Positions 21,795-33,627 of a stretch of 50,775 nt of DNA are shown here, in pieces. Each line of letters opens with the position of its first letter. Position 1 is the first letter of the stretch. Position numbers and translations under genes: made by a program. The notes below the pieces were generated by a model, which made no database searches, was not told the DNA's origin, and worked only from the letters and a program-made list of their open reading frames with translations. The stretch comes from Rhizopus sp. PT2906. Its lineage: Eukaryota > Mucoromycota > Mucoromycetes > Mucorales > Rhizopodaceae. The DNA is taken from the NCBI GenBank assembly GCA_025529335.1, contig JAMYHX010000309.1, positions 1 to 50,775 on the forward strand, written 5' to 3'.

Positions 21795-24594
21795 ATGTGG
21801 TATTTGAAGTATTCGATATTTGTTAATGGTGAAGGTAGATACTGTTCAATTGTCTTTTTCTTGTGCTTCACTTACACTTTGTCATTTAGAACAACAATGC
21901 TCAAAAGCATTGCTACCTGGAAAAGAATATACTGTAGGCAAAAGAAGTGAGTTGAATGTACCGATGCTTGTAAGCATGTGATTAACCTTTTTTTTTGTAG
22001 ATACTAATATTGTCATACGACATGACAACAGCATTAGTAAAAAGCATGTAACAATAACGGTTGCTTCCATGACAGTGGCAGGCTTGGTAAATAAGCCATT
22101 TTGGTGATTTGACATGTACCTACTTACACATACACAAACAACAGGAAGACGTTAATCATAGACCAAAACTAACAGTAACAGATCACGAAACTACATATGG
22201 CACACGCTTAGAAGGAAAGTTGGTCCAAGGTTCGGCTCCATGGCACAATGAAGAAATTATGCAACTAGGAAGCTTAGGATTCTATATGAAGTATATAACA
22301 TTCATTTTCTCTTGAGATACAGTACCTAAGATTCTTTGGATAGGGTGATATGGAAACCCGTTATTGTATGTCGAAATGTTGTCAAAAGTGCTGAAAAGAA
22401 AAGACTGATTAAGGCTGCATATCAAATAGGTAAACATAAAAAGCATTCTTTATTAAAAGAATATGTATATTAAACAAGTATTAGGGTTTAATGTACTGAA
22501 AAAGTGGAATAATCAATGCACTCACTTGTACATGACGGAGTTACTTGTTAGCGACAAGTTGATGCATGCAATGGTTACCAATAGACCAATTGTGTCTGAA
22601 AAGTGGTTGTATAGTTTAATAGAGAATGGCGATGTTGAAGAGGCAAATAGACAGACAGAGCCTATCGTCTTAAAAGATTATGGGCCACTGAGAAAGACAA
22701 TCGAACTGGCGTATAACCCAAATAGAGATGAGTTGTTTGATGGCATAGATTTTTGGATATTTGATCAAGGACAGGTATGAACATAGATAGATTAGTTACT
22801 GTAATATATTCATATAAAAAGATAGTATGAGCGCATAGCATTCCTTATTAAACTATGTCATGGTAACATAAGATTGGTTGATATGGATACGGAAGTAGAT
22901 GTCAATGATATAAAGGAAACAACACTCTTTATACAGCCACCACCAGAATTAGTAGCTTCAGATCGCTGGGTAGCTTTAGAAGCGCAATTCTGTAGCGATC
23001 ACGGAAATGTTCGAACAATACCAGATGCAGAAATAATCTATGCAGTAATATATGGCTCAACACACACAATGTGCAACCCTAGAGTCAGCTTTGATATAAA
23101 CAACCAAAGAACAAGTCCTTCTCAATCAGGCACCCCTGATCCTTCAATACCTCATAATCCTGTAGAGCTAGCACCATCTTATCATGATGATTGTCGTCGT
23201 CAAGCTATTTCAACTGAACAGCAGGAGGCGGATACTGTCCCCTTTAATCCCTCAGTGGACACGATACCAATTTCTCAAAATAATCATGGCCCAAAGATGA
23301 CTTATAAAGAATTGCAAGAGGCGGATACTGTCCCATTTAACCCTTCTGCCACAATTCCATATTTAAGCTCATCCATACGACGACAGACCAACACCACACC
23401 GCCTCATACTTCACAAACAGCATCAACAGATGATCAGGCACATCGTGACATAGCTTCTAATCATGTAGATACCCTGGTAATAGCCTCTATGCCTGATCAT
23501 TCCAAAGAAGACAAAGTGCCGTATAGCTCTTGTCAACTTCATGATCACACATCCAAAAGTATTCAGGTCAAATCCGATAGCCCAGATGCAGCATCTGAAT
23601 ATAAAGATGATACATTAAGTCAAACACCAACAGCTATGCTGACTGATATCTTTGATCTGAATGAGCAAATCATGCCATCTGAAGCCAAACCTGAGCCAAA
23701 ATCGAAGCTGGAAGATGGCTCAGTGTCCAAGACGTCTGCTTGTTCACGGCCATTACCACAAGTAGAAGCTGCAACTCTTACTCTTAATGTAGGTGATTTC
23801 TTTGATGACATGATTGGAAATTTCGATCCACTACCTGCACCATCATCGCCACCACCCATAACGTCACGCTTATCAGAACCATCCGAATTAGAACCAACAG
23901 TTAACCGAGATGAATCAGTAGAAAATCAACAGCAAGACAGAATGGAGGAAGATAAGGTGGAGGAAGAGGGCCTAGTGAATACCAATATAATCAACGTACA
24001 AACATCATCTTCTCTTATAAATGAAACATCCACAGCTGACGTAGACTTTGATCAAAATGAACCTGCTGTGGAACAGCATTCTGCTGCCGATATCACCAAT
24101 GAATCAATCATCGTTTCCAATAATGCAATGATTATAGATGCATCCATTGATGAAGCGCCTGATACTACTACTGCTTTTGAGTCTCAGGTTATTGCACATC
24201 CTCAGTCTGATACAGTTGAATCAACCGCCAATACAAGTACACCTTCCATCAGGAATACTGAGAGCAGAGATCGGGTCATTTATGCTCCTCTTGTGAAAAG
24301 GCCACGCCCTGTCGATACACATATCCAACAACAACAACAACAACAACAACAACAAAGCAGTCATGGTGTTGTTAATTATAAAAGGTTTCGTAAAACTCCA
24401 CAGTTGAGAACTGGTAGAAATACAAGGATAGTGCAGACGGTTGGCTATAATAATAGAAATGAAGTTGAAGGTAAGTTGTCTATGGTCTATGAACTGACTT
24501 TGGGTAACCTCTTTTCATAGATACGACGAGACATAGTGATATGTCCTTGTTTGATCCAGATGTGACAATTCGTATCAAAAAGCGAGTTTTTTAG
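21795..24594 (+). CDS. NBS1: Nbs1/nibrin, MRN DNA double-strand-break repair complex subunit
   Basis: Nibrin links Mre11-Rad50 to the Tel1/ATM checkpoint kinase. Eight exons (21795-21834, 21890-21946, 22001-22086, 22145-22290, 22344-22429, 22485-22774, 22826-24470, 24521-24594) join in frame to 807 residues. The N-terminal MWYL start and FHA domain (about 1-110; VGRKN, SISKKH, YGT) are followed by tandem BRCT domains (about 115-190, with THLYM and RPIVSEKW; and about 230-330, with WVALEAQFC and IPDAEIIYAVIYG). A long disordered serine/threonine- and acid-rich region contains a duplicated motif DTVPFNPS and a polyglutamine run (about 736-746). NYKRFRK (about 751) matches the Mre11-binding motif. 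The acidic-aromatic tail (SLFDPD) may be the ATM/Tel1 contact. The stop lies 46 bp from the convergent JMJD6 stop. Confidence 0.93.
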
Positions 24595-24640
24595 TAGCTG
24601 TTTATTTATTATTGTCTATGTTCTATAATAAAAAGACACG

Positions 24641-26062
24641 TCATACTAATCTTGTATTCTTTTTTCGTTTAGTTTTACATTTCTTACACATGCATGTTCC
24701 ATCACTCAAGTCTGTTTCTGATTCTGTTGAAGATATAATTCTCTTTCTCTTTTGTTGATTATTACTGATACAAGCACTACTACTACTACTACTACTACTA
24801 CTTGATGAACTGGCTGAACTATCACTACTGCTATCAGGTGGTAATTGTGGAACTGTTCTAAGCATCTGTAGTGAGGCAGCTGCATTTCCATACAGTTTGG
24901 GCTCTCTTTTTCCTAATTCTTGTATTTTTCTATATAATTTTTCTCCTAATTTAGGTCTAGAGTGTCTTGTGGACAGGTACACATATTCAAGATTTGTAGT
25001 AGAACAAAAGTTTTGTGTGACAGCAATGGTAAAATCCAAGTTTATGACTACGTGAGCCCAGCCGCCAGGCACAAATATTGTTTCACCAGGTTGTTGTAAT
25101 ACTTCAACCATGCCTAGTTTTTCGCCAAGAGTTCTTGGATCATTTGGATCATCCTGCTTTTTAAATTTAGGATAGACTTGATCAAACCAAGAGACGCCTT
25201 CATGATCATAAGGCTTCATGGGTGGATCATAGAGTAACTTGGGAGTGTTTGGCGGGAAGAGACACCAACGCTTATGACCTCTGATCAGAGCATTCCAAGC
25301 TGAAGTACCTAATGGATCTTTATGGATTCCAGTACCACTTCGAGAACCACCTATGACGAGCCATCGATAAGGGGGTCGTCTGCTGCCTGTCAATTTAAAG
25401 AGATCTTCTGAAAAATAATTGGGCACTTTGTAGTCTTGTAACAAGTGATTGTCCAACTTTTTTTTTGTTCTAGAAGTTCTATAAAATCCGCTGTCAAATA
25501 TGTACAGTGGTGAATCATCCTTAAGTCCTTCATGTTGTGAATAATATATAAAGTGCTTCATCTTCATATAAACATTGTTGTCGTCGTCATCATCTCCCAC
25601 TTTAAATAAATGTGATTTATAATATTTTAAGAAATACTAGAAAATATTTAGTATACCCATGATTAAGGATAATAATAATAATAATAATAATACCTCTTCA
25701 GACCAATGTGCCTGTGCTCTCCAGTCATCAGTTGCATGGGTAATGACAACAGGTATATTTTTTGATTCGTAGTTTTGAATAAACTCATCTATTGATACCT
25801 TTCTATAGTCTATTCTCGGTACTTTGTCCAGGGTAGAATCTATCCAATAATCTTTACAATGAAACTTCCACTTTTGCCAATCAAATAAGTCGATCTCTAT
25901 TATTCAATTAGATCAATTAAAGATTCATTTAATAAAAAGTCATGATCTACCTGATCTAACTTTGACTTTGACCTTTTTGATCTTGTCTTCATATCGTTTA
26001 CTCTTTGACTGCTTGTATTTCTTCTTTTTCTTCCTTTCTATTCGGCTTGCGTTTGTGGTCAT
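24641..26062 (-). CDS. JMJD6-type JmjC dioxygenase (lysyl hydroxylase / arginine demethylase family)
   Basis: JMJD6 is an Fe(II)/2-oxoglutarate oxygenase that hydroxylates lysines of splicing factors; arginine demethylation is disputed. Three exons (26062-25951, 25896-25694, 25636-24641) give 436 residues. The N-terminus is strongly basic, followed by W/Y-rich sequence and the JmjC core RPPYRW, SRSGTGIHKDPLGTSAWNAL (iron ligands H and D, about residue 210), GHKRWCLFPP and the second iron His in GGWAHVVINLD (about 300), then TQNFCSTTN. The C-terminus has a polyserine tract encoded by ACT-type repeats (24772-24801) and a basic CxC end; polyserine is also a JMJD6 feature. Intron 2 (25637-25693) holds an AAT microsatellite. 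Choosing the upstream CTAG acceptor adds YFLKYYKSHLFK, which restores the family's sequence before the acidic DDDDD. Confidence 0.93.
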
Positions 26063-26189
26063 TTCAAGAAAGAGAGAAAGAGAGAGAGATAGAAAAAAAA
26101 ATTATTCTTTTTTTTTTTTCGTTTTTCTTTTTTCTTTTCTTTTCTTTCTTTCTTTTTACTTTTTTACTCTTTACTAAACATTTTAAAGA
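26063..26189. promoter_or_regulatory. 127-bp divergent promoter between JMJD6 and HDAC genes
   Basis: The two start codons are only 127 bp apart. The interval holds a GA-rich tract next to JMJD6 and a long T/C-rich tract next to the deacetylase. No TATA box is evident. Two chromatin/RNA-processing enzymes probably share control from this region. Confidence 0.6.
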
Positions 26190-27788
26190 ATGCCACGAAA
26201 AGGATTCGTTGACGATGATTCCATGTCAACTTTCTCAGAGGATCATTATTCAACACAGAAATACATGCAGCCTGGAAAACGACGATTAGCTTCACATAGT
26301 AAAAAACGAGTAGCTTACTTTCATGACGAAGGTGTTGGAAACTATCATTATGGAGTAAATATGACCTGTTGAAAAGACATTCATTGTTCACCGTATTTGA
26401 TCCTATAGGAACGTCACCCAATGAAGCCTCATCGACTGACGCTCACTAATCATTTAGTATTAAAATATGGTCTTCATGAAAAAATGGAGATATTTCAACC
26501 TCGTAAAGCAACAGACAATGAAATTAGAAACTTTCATTCTGCAGATTATGTAGATTTCTTAAAGAGGTACATGTGTATACTTTCTTAAATACTTGTATTA
26601 ATCCATTCTATAAGAGTAACACCAGATAATGCCGACCAATACGAAAGCCTCTTTCAGCGATTCAACGTAGGAGACGATTGTCCAATCTTTGATGGTATTT
26701 ACGATTTTTGTCAACGATATGCGGGAGCAACAATAGAAGCATCAAGGAAACTGATAGCTGACGGCGCAGATATTTGCATCAATTGGTCTGGTGGACTTCA
26801 TCACGCTAAAAAAAGTGAAGCAAGCGGATTTTGTTATGTGAATGATATCGTACTTGGTACATTAGAGCTATTAAGGTATAGAACTCGTATACACACACTA
26901 GTCCATGTTTATAGCTAATTTTAATAGAAAAGATATTTTCCTCGCGTTTTATACATTGATATTGATATTCACCATGGAGATGGGGTACAAGAAGCATTCT
27001 ACTCAACTGATCGCGTCATGACAGTCAGCTTTCACAAATACAACGGGGATTTCTTTCCTGGAACAGGTCATATAGATGAAATAGGTTCATCACTCGGGAA
27101 ATATTACTCAGTGAATGTACCTCTTCGAGATGGAATTGATGACGATGCTTATGTTTGGTTATTTAAAGAAGTCATTGATGCAGTCATTGGAACATATCAA
27201 CCCTCAGCAATCGTCCTTCAATGTGGAGCGGATTCATTAGGATGTGATAGACTTGGTTGCTTTAATTTAAGCATACGTGCGCATGGTCGATGTGTACAGC
27301 TTGTGAAAAACTTTAATATCCCACTGCTGGTTGTAGGTGGAGGAGGCTATACTGTTCGAAATGTTGCAAGATGCTGGACATACGAGACATCAGTCCTTGT
27401 TGATACAGAACTAAGTGAAAACTTACCACCAAATGAGTATCGAGACTTTTTTAAACCAGATTACAAGTTACATCCTGATTTGAAGGGAAGAGTAGAGAAT
27501 CAAAATGATCGAACTTATTTGCTAAAAGTGCGCGAGCGTGTTATGGAACAATTAAGATATTTAGATGCTGCACCAAGTATTCAGATGCAAGAAATCCCAC
27601 CTGACATACAAGGTTTTTTAGATGGTGAAGAAGAGCAAAGAGATGCAGAAGAAGACTCAGAAAAAGGAAAAGATACAAGGTTATATAGGGGAAGAAGAAT
27701 CATACATGATAATGAATGGTATAGTGATGATGATGATAATGATAGTGTCGGAAGATGGAGCGATGCTATGGAAGATGATGACGATTGA
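26190..27788 (+). CDS. Class I histone deacetylase (Rpd3/Hos2/HDAC3 type)
   Basis: A zinc-dependent deacetylase removing acetyl groups from histone lysines as part of co-repressor or Set3-type complexes. Four exons (26190-26354, 26409-26566, 26615-26875, 26933-27788) give 479 residues. Motifs are HPMKPHRLTLTN, the tandem histidines in SGGLHHAKKSEASGFCYVND, the zinc ligands in DIDIHHGDGVQEAF, the SFHKYNGDFFPGTG loop, CGADSLGCDRLG and the transition-state tyrosine in GGGGYTVRN. DSLGCDRLG and the HKY loop point to the Hos2/HDAC3 subgroup rather than Rpd3, but this is a motif judgement. The N-terminus has about 40 extra polar residues. The acidic tail (EDDDD end) is typical of class I enzymes. 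Confidence 0.94.
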
Positions 27789-28263
27789 AAAGAGACAGAC
27801 GACAGACAATGCAGCAAAGATATCGATAATGCTACAGTTAAAAGACTCACATTCTAACCTTGTATATCATCTCTCTCTTTCCCTCCCTCCCCCTTCCTCC
27901 TTTCCGTTTAAAGATTAACTCCTGCTTGACAAATAAAATGTCATTGCCTAATAGAATCTGTCACAAACTAGCAACTCTTTAGTTGTGCTGGAACAACTTT
28001 AGAAGCTCTAAGTGGTTCCTAGAGTATACTACCTACAACTTTGTAATATAATGAAAGCTCATTACTTGAAAAGATACGCCTTTTGTCTAATAGACAGGCC
28101 GTAACAGAAACTGAGGTTCAGAAAGACGCTGAATTGGGAGATAAGCTAGCAGTATATGACAACGTAAAACTTTACATGATCAAGAAAGGTTCATCTGTTA
28201 TGATCACAGTGCACAAAAAGACATGGTCGTTTATTCTTATACAAGTGTTATTTCAATAAAGAT
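27789..28263. other. Intergenic between convergent HDAC and SSF1, with a short coding-like relic
   Basis: Tail-to-tail intergenic region. A CT-rich tract follows the HDAC stop. From about 28097 to 28240 the plus strand is open in one frame with a normal amino-acid mix (for example ELGDKLAVYDNVKLYMIKK), preceded by an acceptor-like TCTAATAG, but no compatible upstream exon could be built. It is probably a scrap of a decayed gene. Confidence 0.4.
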
Positions 28264-29524
28264 TTATTCTTCTTCTTCTTCATCATCATCATCGTCATCT
28301 GAAGCTTCTTCTTCTTTTGAAGCTTCTTTCTCTTTTTCCTTTTCTCTCAAAGCTCTCGCTTCTTCCTTTTCTTTTTGTATTTTCGCCTTTTTGGCCGCTC
28401 TTTCTTCATTTTCCTTTCTTTCTCTCTTTGTCTTTTTGACTACAGGCATAAAGCTAGTTAATATCAGATGGTAATTATGTATCATTTTGATTACCATATC
28501 TATGATATAACACTTCTCCACCACAAATGCCATTCTCTACTTTCACTAGTTCCAATGTCATTCTTGGTCCTATTTCATAAAGACGTACTGCCCTTTGTTC
28601 ATTTCTACGCTGATCAGGTAATGTAACCGTTGATTCCGGACCATCTTCTACATCACTTTCTGAAACTATTGCTTCTTTTAAGATGTAGTCTGATATGTCT
28701 TCGAAATCACCCAAGTTAGGTAGGTCTGTATTCACTACTCGCTTAATAGACTTGGATACACCGGTTGCTTTCACGCCAATACTATAGTGTCGAACATCGA
28801 TTTGTTGCGTATCTTCATTATAGTTGAATAAAAGCACTCGCTTAGCTTGAGATAATTGTATCTATAACAAAAAAATGAGTCTTTCTTTTTTAATTGTTGT
28901 CGGTAAAACGTTACTGTTTGAACATCAATAGAAGGAAACATGTTTTGTAACATGGCTGTCATCACTTTAAATTCCTTTCCTGGTTGCTGAAAGTTGTTTA
29001 GCACTATCAACGGACTTGTGCGATATTCGGTATCGGATGTCTTTGGGTTTCGTTGGAGAGCTAAGCAATCTTTAGCTAAAGCATATTCGACTACCCTAAA
29101 GGTCAATGTGGGTCCACGAGGTACACGACAAATACGAAGATTGACGTTTTTTTCTGTGCGGCTAAATATTACAAAGTGAGTGACACCAAGTTGTCCTGCA
29201 ACCATGACAAAATCTTTAAGACGATTGGATCGACGTTCCTACAGCAACGGTTGGCTCAATCTACACGTAAAAGTTTTCCTAATTTATCTTCTTACTCTTA
29301 AATGGCTTGCAGTGTGTGGTTCAAATATACGTCTAACATCTCTTACAAGCGCAGTAACAGATCGCCCAACAATTCCAGATCGCATAACAAAGCTCTTGGG
29401 GATCTTGTCCATTTCTTCTTCTGTAGGTGCAATGTGAGTTCTAGTCTTTCTCTAAATACAAACATTTTAATATTCAGGAAAAATATAAACTGTGATTGAT
29501 CTAGTTTACCTTTCTTTTCGCCAT
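28264..29524 (-). CDS. SSF1: SSF1/Peter Pan, Brix-domain 60S ribosome assembly factor
   Basis: Ssf1/PPAN is a nucleolar Brix protein needed for pre-60S assembly and 27S rRNA processing. Five exons (29524-29510, 29451-29296, 29238-28915, 28861-28495, 28439-28264) join to 345 residues. After a 15-nt first exon (MAKRK), RKTRTHIAP and PKSFVMRSG start the Brix domain. RLKDFVMVAGQLGVTHF, RICRVPRGPTLTF, YRTSPLIVLNNF and RMTLELVKVENGICGGEVLYH are family hallmarks. The C-terminal extension is a charged K/R/E helix followed by a poly-acidic tail. The last splice joins LYHRY to VKKTKRERK, matching the family. Introns are 53-58 nt. Confidence 0.95.
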
Positions 29525-30698
29525 CTTTGTATTTTTTATCTAGTAAAGAAGTATACTCAGTTGTCACAAAAAAGAGTTTACATGAATAACAAGAAAGACA
29601 GTCACGATTCGCGAGCCTCACTGGAAATGAAGCGGCACTTCAATCTCCTTCAATCCCTTTGCTTGCCTTGTCCGCCTCGTTCACTGCCATAAGGTACTTG
29701 TTTTATGTAAGAGTATTGCTTACAACATCAATATAAGAATTATGTTATGTGAGCACAAAAAGAGTTTATAATCAATAATAACTAGTATCATGTCAAAGCA
29801 CTTGCCAGTAGCCTAGCAAAACAAGCCAGGAAAAAAAATCGTTGTGTGAATTGATAGTCGCCGGTAACATTTATTTGCGTGGTATCTCATGTATCAGCAA
29901 TTTCTATTTCTTGTGCCGGACAAAAGAACATGCCAAAGCTCAGGTAACAATGGTATTGTGCTCTGCCATCAAAGGCATTACTCAGTCTGTCATTGCAGAT
30001 ATCGAGAAAGAGTACTCCGGTCGTAGTAGCAATGAAATGACAGTGAAAGCTCATACAAGGCAAGTTCGCCAGCATCCGCCAAGTACATACTGGATCGCAT
30101 GGTAAATAATATAAATACGAATATTCATCATTAATATTAAGCCATATACTATCGCTTGGAATAGTGGACCATTGATGATGTAAACTTGTTCTTGCTATCG
30201 GAATGTTTTAATTATCTTCAGTATAGAGACTGCGTGTGTAGCATTAACACAACTTCTGCTGGTGGCGCAGTACCAGCTGAGAGGTCCTCGGCCTACAGAA
30301 AGATGTTGACAATCTACACCGCAAATGGCACTCCAGTGAGAATTTGAGTCAACAAAGCTACACCCACATTTCTAAATGGCTGTTCTAAAGTGTCACTTTT
30401 GAATAACTGATCTCCAAGGTTTCTATGTGGCACGAAGTTACCAAACTTGACATACGCTTTGTTTTGCTTCTGATTTCATTTATAGTTAGATAAGAAATGC
30501 AAAATTGATATCAGACAGTAGTCTTTTTGATACAGTCATATTGGTTGTCAAGGGTATAAAATGCTCGTTTGTAATATTTGATCCTTTACAGTGAAACGAA
30601 TAGTATTGAAAGTAAAGGCCAGTTCAGTAGTTCAAATAAAGCAAAAGTAAGGCATAGAAAAAGATAGATTTTCGATTTTATTTTAGGATACGATATGT
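29525..30698. other. Intergenic between SSF1 start and eL42 3' end
   Basis: About 1.2 kb holding the SSF1 upstream region. Plus-strand stretches near 29582-29690 and 29900-30105 look weakly coding-like but have no start, splice or family support. No RNA gene was seen. Confidence 0.4.
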
Positions 30699-31350
30699 TT
30701 AGAAAACAAGAGCAGCACCCTTGGTCTTCTTGTCACCACCCAATTCGAAGTGCTTACATCTCTTGAGAGCGAGTTGCATCTTGTACTTGCAAGCTATTAT
30801 GATCAATTAATACACACATTCACCTTTCATACTATTCATGACTTCTTACCAGTGCATTCAAGACGAAGGACAACCTTCTTGGTAGTCTTGGCCTTCTTGT
30901 GGAAAACGGGCTTGGTCTGACCACCATAACCGGATTGCTTACGGTCGTAACGTCTCTTACCCTGAGCGAACAAAGAGGCCTTACCAGCCTTGTATTGAGT
31001 GACCTTGTGGGGGGTGTGCTTTCTGCACTTGGCGCCCTTACAGTAGGTGTTACGTGTCTTGGGAATGTTGACCTATTTACAGTGTTAAAGCATGCTATCT
31101 TGACACGGTGAACTGCACAAGAAGGGCTTAAAAGAATATCAAGAAGCTCAAGTGTGATGCTGATGCTCCCCCTAATTCACATGACCGCTGTAATTGCTAA
31201 TTATGAAGGATAATCTACACAAGCATATCTATATCTGTCGTATTGTATTGCATTCAATTTTCGATAATCCATCAATTTACATAGAGTCTTCTTTTGATGA
31301 TCTAATAGCCATCCTTATGTGCAATCCACACACAAGTGTATATTTACCAT
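30699..31350 (-). CDS. RPL42: Ribosomal protein eL42 (RPL42/RPL44/L36a)
   Basis: A large-subunit protein at the ribosomal E site. Exons 2 and 3 (31072-30850, 30793-30699) encode VNIPKTRNTYC onward; with an initiator ATG the product is 106 residues, the exact family length. It has four zinc-ribbon cysteines (YCKGAKC and CTACKYK), GGQTKPVFHKKAKTTKK and the ending KGAALVF. The initiator must come from a separate exon: ATG at 31350-31348 followed directly by GTAAAT, joined to the AATAG acceptor at 31073, giving a 275-nt first intron. An intron at or next to the ATG is typical of this gene in fungi. Residue 56 is proline, the cycloheximide-sensitive form; Gln here confers resistance in several yeasts. 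The ATG-only exon is inferred; the rest is certain. Confidence 0.93.
31073..31347 (-). other. Long first intron of eL42 gene (275 nt)
   Basis: The intron lies directly after the inferred ATG-only exon and is about five times the usual length here. Ribosomal-protein introns often carry regulatory or snoRNA sequence. I looked for C/D and H/ACA boxes on the transcribed strand and found no convincing pair. Confidence 0.6.
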
Positions 31351-31762
31351 CTTTATTCAACGATATGCCAAAAGAGAGGGATTCCCTTGGATTGCACTCC
31401 TTGCAGAGTTGTTATACTTGAGCTTCTTGCCGCAGTCGTTTGTCCGGGCCGAGTAAAAAAAAAAAAGACACTTATTTTATTGAACTCCAGCTACTGTTCC
31501 CTTTCAAAATCAAAAAAGTCGCAACCCACCAGTTCTCAAAGGTCGCAGGCTGTCAAATATAAAAGCTGTATTTGTATGAACATGCTAAGTTATCTTATTG
31601 CTACCACTAAACTGAGGTTGTCAAATTTGAAATGAACTAGGCTTATTTTTCGTGCATTAACCCATTTCCATAAAGCGTGTGACTTGTTTATTTCAGTGAG
31701 CTACAAAAAAAAAGGATGCATGGATAATCCATTGTTTCTTCTTTTCTCTTTTAGTTAATATT
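31351..31762. promoter_or_regulatory. Divergent promoter region, eL42 and SPP2
   Basis: This 412-bp gap separates opposed starts. It contains an A12 run near 31455-31467, a CT-rich tract before the SPP2 start and no clear TATA box. Translation and splicing genes are arranged head to head here. Confidence 0.4.
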
Positions 31763-33081
31763 ATGTCTGCTAGATTGCCACTTCAATCAAAAGTAGCACG
31801 ACCCAGATTTCAAATTAGAGGTACTGTGTTTGGCGATGATGATGACGCAGATGAAAGGGTTGCCGATGAAAGGATTGTTGGTATTGAAGATAACAAAATA
31901 ACAGAGTAAGGAAGTTTTTGTTTGACTGTCAGCCTTGAAACGTTTAACAAGAGTTACTTTAGAGCAGCACCAAAGAAGAAAGCGGAGCCGTTGTCAATTG
32001 CACCTTTACCTAATGTCGACTGGCGTGCTCTTGCAAAACGTAAACGGGAGTTGTTTATGCCTGCGCGGGCGCAGCAACCATCAATAGACGAAGCGAAACC
32101 TGAAGTCCTTGAGCAAGGCGCGGCTTCATTTGGCTTGCAGGTTCAGCAAAAGAAAGTAGAAGATAATGTAGTAGAAACCAAACAAGAGACTGTTGTTACC
32201 GAACAAATTATAGTTTCCGATAACCAAGAGCCACAGCAAAGTTTGGAACAACGTGCAATAGAAGCGATTATAAAAGGTAAATAGAATATTTATACTTGTT
32301 TAAATAAAATTCTTACTGTATACCTTAGAATCAAAAGGGGAAATAGAAGAAGAGGATGACCGCCCTGTGAAGGTGATACCCGTGAATGAGACAATAGCAT
32401 TTAGAGACGATATACAAAACAGGCCAGATGAGACTACTATGGAAGAATATGAAAGATTGCCTGTAGATGAATATGGTGCAGCGCTTTTACGTGGATTAGG
32501 ATGGAGTGAAGGTGAAGGAATTGGACGAAATAGAAAAAATACACCGTAAGTTATATTCTGTTTGTTGAAAGTAGATGGTATCATTAATCATAAACAATAG
32601 GACCCCAGTAGCTACTCCAGTCAAACAACGAGAGGCATTGCTAGGATTAGGGGCAAAGCCAGAAGATGTAAAAAAGGATTCAAAAACAAAGTCTAAAGAC
32701 AGACGAGAAGCATACCAATATAAAGATACAGGCTTATTTAAAAAAATTTCAAAAAGAAAATATGAGGAAGAAATGAATGGGAGCAGAAGCCGTAGTACTA
32801 GCAGCAGTGCCAGTAGCAGAAGAAGCCGATATGACGACGAAGACAGATCTGAAAGCAGAAGAAGCCGATATGACGATGAAGACAGATCTGAAAGCAGAAG
32901 AAGACGGTATGACGAAGAAGACAGATCTGAAAGCAGAAGAAGAAGAAAGGATGACGAAGAAAGATCTGAAAGTAGAAGGAGACGATATGATGATGATGAT
33001 GGCGGTGGATATAGTAGAGAGCGTCGACATCGTCGGTCTCGTAGTAGAGATTCTAAAAAATCCAAGTCGTATAATAAATAA
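31763..33081 (+). CDS. SPP2/GPKOW-type G-patch splicing factor
   Basis: Spp2/GPKOW binds the DEAH helicase Prp2/DHX16 through its G-patch and promotes catalytic activation of the spliceosome. Four exons (31763-31905, 31963-32276, 32329-32545, 32601-33081) give 384 residues. An acidic N-terminus is followed by a basic segment (PKKKAEPLSIAPLPN), the Spp2-type lead-in VDEYGAALLRGLGWSEGEGIGRN (about residues 198-220) and REALLGLGAKP. The C-terminus is R/S/D/E-rich with four or five tandem DEDRSESRR units (about 32825-32985). A nearer acceptor at 31932 would make a 27-nt intron and add ten residues in frame; the 57-nt intron ending at 31962 fits the genome's size range. Start MSARLPLQSK follows a CT-rich leader. 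Confidence 0.88.
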
Positions 33082-33627
33082 TTCATATAAGGAAGATTGA
33101 AGATTATTAGCCTGTTGCAGTTCTTACACTTTATTCAGAAAGTATTCGCACACAATTAAACTCTAATCAATCTTTTCTTTATTGTTTTCAGCTTGATAGC
33201 GTATAATAACACATAAAATGATCTTTATCTTTTTAAGAGAGGAGACACGTATAATGTGATCAACGCTTTTCAAGTTTGCTCTTTTTTCTTACTTCTGATG
33301 GTCTCTTTTTTATCAGTTGTGATCTCCATTATATTTCCCAGTGTGTGAATAAAGTGTAGACGAGATATTAGAAAAACTAAATATCACTCAATATCCATAG
33401 CTTTTAATTTGACAGCTCTTGTTTTCTGAGAAGAACAGTGTCTCTGATCCGGTATTGGGTATATAAACTTTAGTAATTGTAATAGCCACAGATAAGATGG
33501 AATGATTTTTGTAGCTAGTGCATTCAACCCAACTATTAATCCATCTATCAATATATCTTTGCTACAGTATACTAACTAGTGTTTATTCTGGATAAATATA
33601 ATGTAATAAAAAAAGAAAGAGGAAACA
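33082..33627. other. Intergenic between convergent genes
   Basis: Tail-to-tail spacer of about 550 bp, AT-rich, containing presumed 3' UTRs. No gene or RNA was seen. Confidence 0.5.

Noticed and set aside
22874..24520. Start of a separate gene at the long frame inside Nbs1
   Set aside because: The BRCT region continues through the preceding intron in frame, so this is Nbs1 exon 7, not an independent gene.
31073..31347. Possible intronic snoRNA in the eL42 intron
   Set aside because: C-box-like strings exist but mostly on the wrong strand, and no properly placed D box was found.
32496..33100. Open frames opposite the SPP2 C-terminus
   Set aside because: Mirror frames of the tandem DEDRSESRR repeats, with biased Ser/Leu composition.
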